DNA of 64,000 nt, taken from Candidatus Synoicihabitans palmerolidicus (GTDB lineage: Bacteria > Verrucomicrobiota > Verrucomicrobiia > Opitutales > Opitutaceae). Made by a program: the position numbers and the translations under genes. The notes under the pieces are model-generated. The model made no database searches and was not told the DNA's origin. It saw only the letters and a program-made list of their open reading frames with translations. The DNA is taken from assembly GCA_020809425.1 (NCBI GenBank), contig JAGGDC010000004.1:372001-436000 (forward strand), given 5' to 3'. Shown piece after piece: positions 60,088-64,000 of this stretch (within the stretch, counting starts at the first letter, position 1; every line of letters starts with the position of its first letter).

Positions 60088-62712
60088 TCAACGGCCCGTA
60101 ACCTCTCCTTCAATCGGCGTGCCTCCCAACCGACTCAATTGACCTCGAGCCCAATCCGCCTCCGGCAGGCCATATTCCGGGATCAACGCATACGCTCGCC
60201 TCGCCTCGCCCAACCTCCCCTGTCTCTCGAATAAAACCCCCAGCTGCTTCAGCATTCGCGCCATCCAATAGCGACCTTTGGTCCCCAACGCCGATGGATC
60301 CGATTCCTCTAACAGAAATTTGTTCACGACCTGCCACCATGTCTCCGCGGCGCGCTCCAATTGACCATTCTGCTGTAACGCATTCCCCGCCTTCAAACCT
60401 GCCTCAATCCGTAACTCCTTCGGGGCAGATGCCAAATCCCGCATCCTCTCGTAAATCGCCGCTGCGCTGTCACGCAAGGAGGCGTAGTTCGTCGTCCCCG
60501 CCTGCGCATTCAAGGTATCCGCCAAAGCCATCTGAATCGACAACACATCGCGATGCTGTGAATATTGATTGATGATCAATTCATAGACCTGCCGCGCCGG
60601 TCCCCACTGATTCAACTTCCTCAACAAATCCCCCTGCTTGAATCGAGCGTAAAACACCAGCTCATCCTGAGGGTAGGTGCTGACCAATTGCTCGATTTTT
60701 TCAATCGCCTCCTTGAGATAACTTTCCTCCCGCCTCCCTTCCGCCATCAACGCAGACTGATAAAGCGCGAATGGTGCATAGCGGTTCGTGGGATACAGGC
60801 CGACCAAGTCCGTCAAGAGCCGCTGCGCCTCCACCAACTGTCCCTGCTCGGCCTGCGCATTGGCCTCCGCAATATACGAATAGACCGCGGCGTTAGTATT
60901 CGCAAAATCCTGGCGCAAAGTCTGCAAGGTCTCCAGCGCTTTACTCGTTTGACCCAACCCAAACTGGGCTTCGGCCTCCAACAACCGCAGCGAAGACTCC
61001 ACTTCCACGCGCAACGACTCGGGGACATCGACCAATTGCGCTCTCACCCTTGGCCCCAAAGCCAGCGTCTGGGCGAATTCCTTCACCTCAAATGCCAGCC
61101 GGGCCTCCAACCAAGCCATCCTCACCGCAAGCTCCACCGGTAATACATCCCCGTCCGGCCGCGCTTGCTCCGCCATTAATACTTTGACCCTCGCATACGC
61201 GTCCGCCACCCGGTCATCCGCTTGTAGCGCCCTCGCCAAATTCCACTCCGCCTGCCACCGATTGATCACGTCCAATCTCGGATCATTCGCTAGCAGATCG
61301 ATCCTGTCCGCCGCCGCTGTCAGCTGGTTGTCAAGAATCCGCGCCAATACCTCTTGGAACATGAGGTCTCCTGCGACCACTCCAGACGGCCTCTCATCTT
61401 GCGCTGCGCCATAAGCCTCCGCCGCACTGCGATAGTCGCCTCCTCGGAAAAACGCTTCGGCCTGCAACAACGCCATCTGAGCCCGCACTTCGCAATCACT
61501 CTCCGGTAACTCTCGGCGCACTTGTGCCGCATATCCGGCCGCCGCCCGATAACGCTTCCCCTCCCACGCGGCACTCACGAGGATACTCAGCGCCATAGGA
61601 CGTAGATCAGACGCCGGAAAGCGTTCGAGCAACGCCAGCGCATCACGAGTCGCATCTTCGGCCTTCACCGCCAATTGCGCATGAAATAACAATAAGTCCT
61701 GCTCGATCGGATGCGTTCCCATTTCCAGCAACCGCCCGACCTCCGCTCTTAATTCAGCCCGCGCTTCCTCGTCCTGGGAAGCCTGCACCAACATCCGCAA
61801 CGCGATTCGCTGTTTTCCCCTGCTATGTCCTTCGGCCAACAACCGTAACAACCCATTTCGTCCCAGGCCTCGCTCAGCCCCGGAAATCAATCCCAACAAC
61901 AACCGAAAATCGTCCTGCTCCTCCGCCTGATCAGCCGGTAACACCAATAATTGATTCTGCAAAAACTCCATAGCTTCATCCTGTCGACCCAACGCTGCCA
62001 ATACCGCAGCATAACGCTTCGCCGAGTCATAACCAATCTGCTCCCCCGCATAATCCTCAATCTGCCGCCGTAACCGCTGCGCCTGAGCTTCCGTCGGCCG
62101 CGCCACCCGCCAGCTCGATCGTAAATGGGCCAACTCAAATCGGGCGCGTTGCAACCCCGAGGTCGCCGCCGCAATCGCATCGCGATACGCTCGCAGTGCC
62201 AGCTGCGGAGCATCTCCCGCATCCGTGATCGCCCCCACCAAGTAGTGAAACCACGCCCGTTCCCCCATCGGTAAACTCCCCACCGTGACTCCAATCAATG
62301 CCGCCTGGGCCCCCGCGGAATTTCCTCTCGCCATCGCAATCAGACCACGACGCAGCCGCACTTGGCCGTTTGCTCCTTCCGACAAGTGCGTGAGTGCCTC
62401 CGCCGCTTGGTCCACTTGACCGTTTTCCAGCAACGCCATCACCCAATCCAACGTCAGTCGACGGCGTTCCTCCACTTGGTCGGTCTGCCCCACCAATCGC
62501 GCATACAACTCCACCGCCACCGACGGGAACCCCATCCGCAACGCCCTGTGGGCGGCACTTTCCTCGGCCACTCCTTCAACTCGCGTTTCCCTCACCACCT
62601 CTTCCCCCATCAAGGGAGTCACCGAGCCACCGGCATCCTCATCCGCAGCGCGCAACAATACGCTGCTCACAACTAGTCCGCATAAGACGATGACACGTGG
62701 GTTTCCAAACAT
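60088..62712 (-). CDS. Large exported TPR-repeat protein
   Basis: 874 residues with an N-terminal signal-like segment (VIVLCGLVVSSVLLRA). The rest is almost entirely helical tetratricopeptide-type repeats (for example YSYIAEANAQAEQGQLVEAQ, FYARFKQGDLLRKLNQWGPA and LGVLFERQGRLGEARRAYAL). It is first in the operon with the ExbB/ExbD-like genes, so it may be a periplasmic scaffold for that complex, comparable in place to the TPR partner CpoB/YbgF of Tol systems but much larger. Confidence 0.85.
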   Translation of the reverse strand: MFGNPRVIVLCGLVVSSVLLRAADEDAGGSVTPLMGEEVVRETRVEGVAEESAAHRALRMGFPSVAVELYARLVGQTDQVEERRRLTLDWVMALLENGQVDQAAEALTHLSEGANGQVRLRRGLIAMARGNSAGAQAALIGVTVGSLPMGERAWFHYLVGAITDAGDAPQLALRAYRDAIAAATSGLQRARFELAHLRSSWRVARPTEAQAQRLRRQIEDYAGEQIGYDSAKRYAAVLAALGRQDEAMEFLQNQLLVLPADQAEEQDDFRLLLGLISGAERGLGRNGLLRLLAEGHSRGKQRIALRMLVQASQDEEARAELRAEVGRLLEMGTHPIEQDLLLFHAQLAVKAEDATRDALALLERFPASDLRPMALSILVSAAWEGKRYRAAAGYAAQVRRELPESDCEVRAQMALLQAEAFFRGGDYRSAAEAYGAAQDERPSGVVAGDLMFQEVLARILDNQLTAAADRIDLLANDPRLDVINRWQAEWNLARALQADDRVADAYARVKVLMAEQARPDGDVLPVELAVRMAWLEARLAFEVKEFAQTLALGPRVRAQLVDVPESLRVEVESSLRLLEAEAQFGLGQTSKALETLQTLRQDFANTNAAVYSYIAEANAQAEQGQLVEAQRLLTDLVGLYPTNRYAPFALYQSALMAEGRREESYLKEAIEKIEQLVSTYPQDELVFYARFKQGDLLRKLNQWGPARQVYELIINQYSQHRDVLSIQMALADTLNAQAGTTNYASLRDSAAAIYERMRDLASAPKELRIEAGLKAGNALQQNGQLERAAETWWQVVNKFLLEESDPSALGTKGRYWMARMLKQLGVLFERQGRLGEARRAYALIPEYGLPEADWARGQLSRLGGTPIEGEVTGR

Positions 62713-62843
62713 CGTTCGCGCAACATGTGTCGGCCCTCATTCCATGGCAAGTCCGGCGGAGCGCTCGCGCTATCATCCTCGCACTTCGGTTGCGGCTTTG
62801 ACCTGCCTTCGCCCCATCTGCAATCTAGCCCCACCTCATCACC
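62713..62843. promoter_or_regulatory. Divergent intergenic region
   Basis: 131 bp between the start of the TPR gene (minus) and the start of sufE (plus). It should contain both promoters. No convincing -35/-10 pair was identified by eye. Confidence 0.4.
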
Positions 62844-63254
62844 ATGACCGTTCGCGAACACCACCAAGCCATCGTCGACGATTTCGGGTTTATCGAAAAT
62901 CGCCAAGAACGCCTCGGGGCGGTCGTCGACGCCGCCCGCAGCCTGCCCGTCCTCCCCGAATCCGATCGCACCACCCAGAATATCGTGGCGGGTTGCACGT
63001 CCCGGGTATTGCTCGTCGCCTCGCTCGTAAATGGTCTCTGTCAGTTTCGCGCCGATTGCTACTCCCCCATGGTTCGAGGTCTCGTTGTCCTCCTCGCCCG
63101 CTGCTACGATGGCGTAACTCCCGCCGACGCCATCGCTTCCGAGGCCACTATCCTCGAAGACCTTGAACTGCTTCGCGATCTGTCGAGCACTCGTCAAAAC
63201 GGCCTCGCCGCCGTCCGACGTCGGATCGTCGAACACGCCCGCTCCTGGGAATAA
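62844..63254 (+). CDS. sufE: SufE-family sulfur acceptor
   Basis: 136 residues. The persulfide-accepting cysteine lies in NIVAGCTSRVLLVASL and the family sequence continues FRADCYSPMVRGLVVLLARC and LSSTRQNGLAAVRRRI. SufE takes sulfur from SufS. The sufS-sufU operon is about 56 kb away in this window, so this gene is unlinked. The next gene (TatD-like) follows after 24 bp on the same strand. Confidence 0.92.
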   Translation: MTVREHHQAIVDDFGFIENRQERLGAVVDAARSLPVLPESDRTTQNIVAGCTSRVLLVASLVNGLCQFRADCYSPMVRGLVVLLARCYDGVTPADAIASEATILEDLELLRDLSSTRQNGLAAVRRRIVEHARSWE

Positions 63255-63278
63255 TCCCGCCCCGCCCCGAACAGGACC

Positions 63279-64000
63279 ATGCTCTACGACGCCCATAATC
63301 ACCTGCAATTCGACGAGCTGTCCGACCACCTCAACTCCATCATCCCCGTCCTTAACTCCATTCGGCTCGGTGGAGCCGTCGTCAATGGCACTCACCCCGA
63401 CGACGATTGGGATGCCGTGGCCAGACTCGACCAAACAATTGACTGGGTCCTCCCGAGCTACGGCATCCATCCTTGGGACGTCGGAAACCGTCCTCCATAC
63501 TGGCGAGAAAAATTCCCCGCCCGCTTCGACGCCTCTCCTCATGCCGCGGTCGGCGAGATCGGTCTGGACCGGTGGATTCTGGACTCCGCCCACCCCGAAG
63601 ATCCCCGCCTCATCGGCGTGCGGCGTGCGCCTTTTAAGGAACAGACCGAAGTATTCCGCTGGCAACTCGCATGGGCCGCCTCCCACCACCGCCCGGTCAC
63701 CATCCATTGCTTGCAAGCGTGGGGGCCTTTACTCGAAATCCTCCAAACGACCCGACTCCCGTCTTGCGGATTCCTGATCCACGCCTACGGAGGTCCGGCC
63801 GAAATCGTGCCGGCGTTCGCCTCTCTTGGCGCTTACTTCTCGTTCAACACGTCCTTCATCAATCCGCATAAAAACCGGCAACGGACGGCTTTCCGGGAAG
63901 TTCCGCTTGACCGACTCTTGATTGAAACCGATGCCCCGGCTACCCCTCCCCCGGCGCCCGTACACGAACTGCCCACCCCGCCCCACCAATCCTTTGGTCA
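63279..64000 (+). CDS. TatD-family metal-dependent hydrolase (partial at window edge)
   Basis: At least 240 residues from ATG 63279; no stop before the window ends. The metal ligands of TatD are visible: His pair in MLYDAHNHLQFDELS, Glu in AVGEIGLDRW, His in PVTIHCLQAWGPL, His in FLIHAYGGPAE, and Asp in LIETDAPATPP. SYGIHPWDV is a further signature. TatD enzymes are DNases or phosphodiesterases. Cotranscribed with sufE. Confidence 0.92.
   Translation, partial: MLYDAHNHLQFDELSDHLNSIIPVLNSIRLGGAVVNGTHPDDDWDAVARLDQTIDWVLPSYGIHPWDVGNRPPYWREKFPARFDASPHAAVGEIGLDRWILDSAHPEDPRLIGVRRAPFKEQTEVFRWQLAWAASHHRPVTIHCLQAWGPLLEILQTTRLPSCGFLIHAYGGPAEIVPAFASLGAYFSFNTSFINPHKNRQRTAFREVPLDRLLIETDAPATPPPAPVHELPTPPHQSFG

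Noticed and set aside
62673-63716. 347-codon minus-strand frame over sufE and tatD
   Set aside because: Both plus-strand genes have conserved active-site motifs in order; the antisense frame has none.

Overview
The window is from a bacterial chromosome. It is dominated by the ribosomal protein / RNA polymerase / elongation factor supercluster, all read on the minus strand. The proteins resemble those of Verrucomicrobiota (Opitutaceae-like). That placement rests on remembered protein resemblance and on features such as class I fumarase, KdsD and a SufS/SufU pair; no search was run. Several ordinary genes are broken (hemN, a CoA-binding protein, a sulfotransferase) and four insertion-sequence families are present, most with dead transposases. 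This looks like a lineage undergoing genome decay and IS expansion, as in recent host-restricted symbionts, but lifestyle is inference.

Layout. 1-3031: an IS66 remnant abutting a second, unclassified DDE insertion sequence. 3454-8868: tRNA-Ser, a dead CoA-binding gene, a dihydroorotate-dehydrogenase-like flavoprotein, a thioredoxin-fold protein, sufS-sufU and a multiply broken hemN. 8869-16239: left arm of a 7,371-bp inverted repeat (IS3 element, LysM lipoprotein, kdsD, class I fumarase, sulfotransferase fragment, IS66 element). 16240-36254: rplQ, rpoA, rpsD, rpsK, rpsM, map, an adk-like gene, secY, the spc and S10 clusters, fusA, rpsG, rpsL, then an IS110 5' region. 36799-44169: right arm of the inverted repeat, with positions related by x + y = 53038 and no length difference anywhere. 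44170-44830: an IS66 end fragment and the 3' half of the IS110 gene. 45131-58017: rpoC, rpoB, rplL, rplJ, rplA, rplK, nusG, secE, tRNA-Trp, tuf and tRNA-Thr. 58112-62712: a Tol/Exb-like envelope operon with a large TPR protein. 62844-64000: sufE and a TatD-family hydrolase cut by the window edge.

The main discovery is structural. The right arm plus an IS66 end fragment (36799-44416) is bounded by an IS66 right end and an IS66 left end. It lies inside an IS110 transposase gene and is flanked by an exact 8-bp duplication (gattaaaa). It therefore behaves as a composite IS66 transposon that carried intact housekeeping genes (fumarase, arabinose-5-phosphate isomerase, LysM lipoprotein) into the gap between rpoC and rpsL. 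With its apparent source copy 20.6 kb away in inverted orientation, it makes a large inverted repeat flanking the str-S10-spc-alpha operons, an arrangement able in principle to flip that segment by homologous recombination. The IS110 host element also retains a strongly structured leader that could be a bridge RNA.

Other points of interest: an adenylate-kinase-like protein without catalytic residues between secY and map, an RNA polymerase beta-prime lacking three of the four second-zinc-site cysteines, SecY with an extra C-terminal hydrophobic segment, a glycine-rich repeat extension on S5, and the absence of rpmD, rpmJ and infA from the spc cluster.
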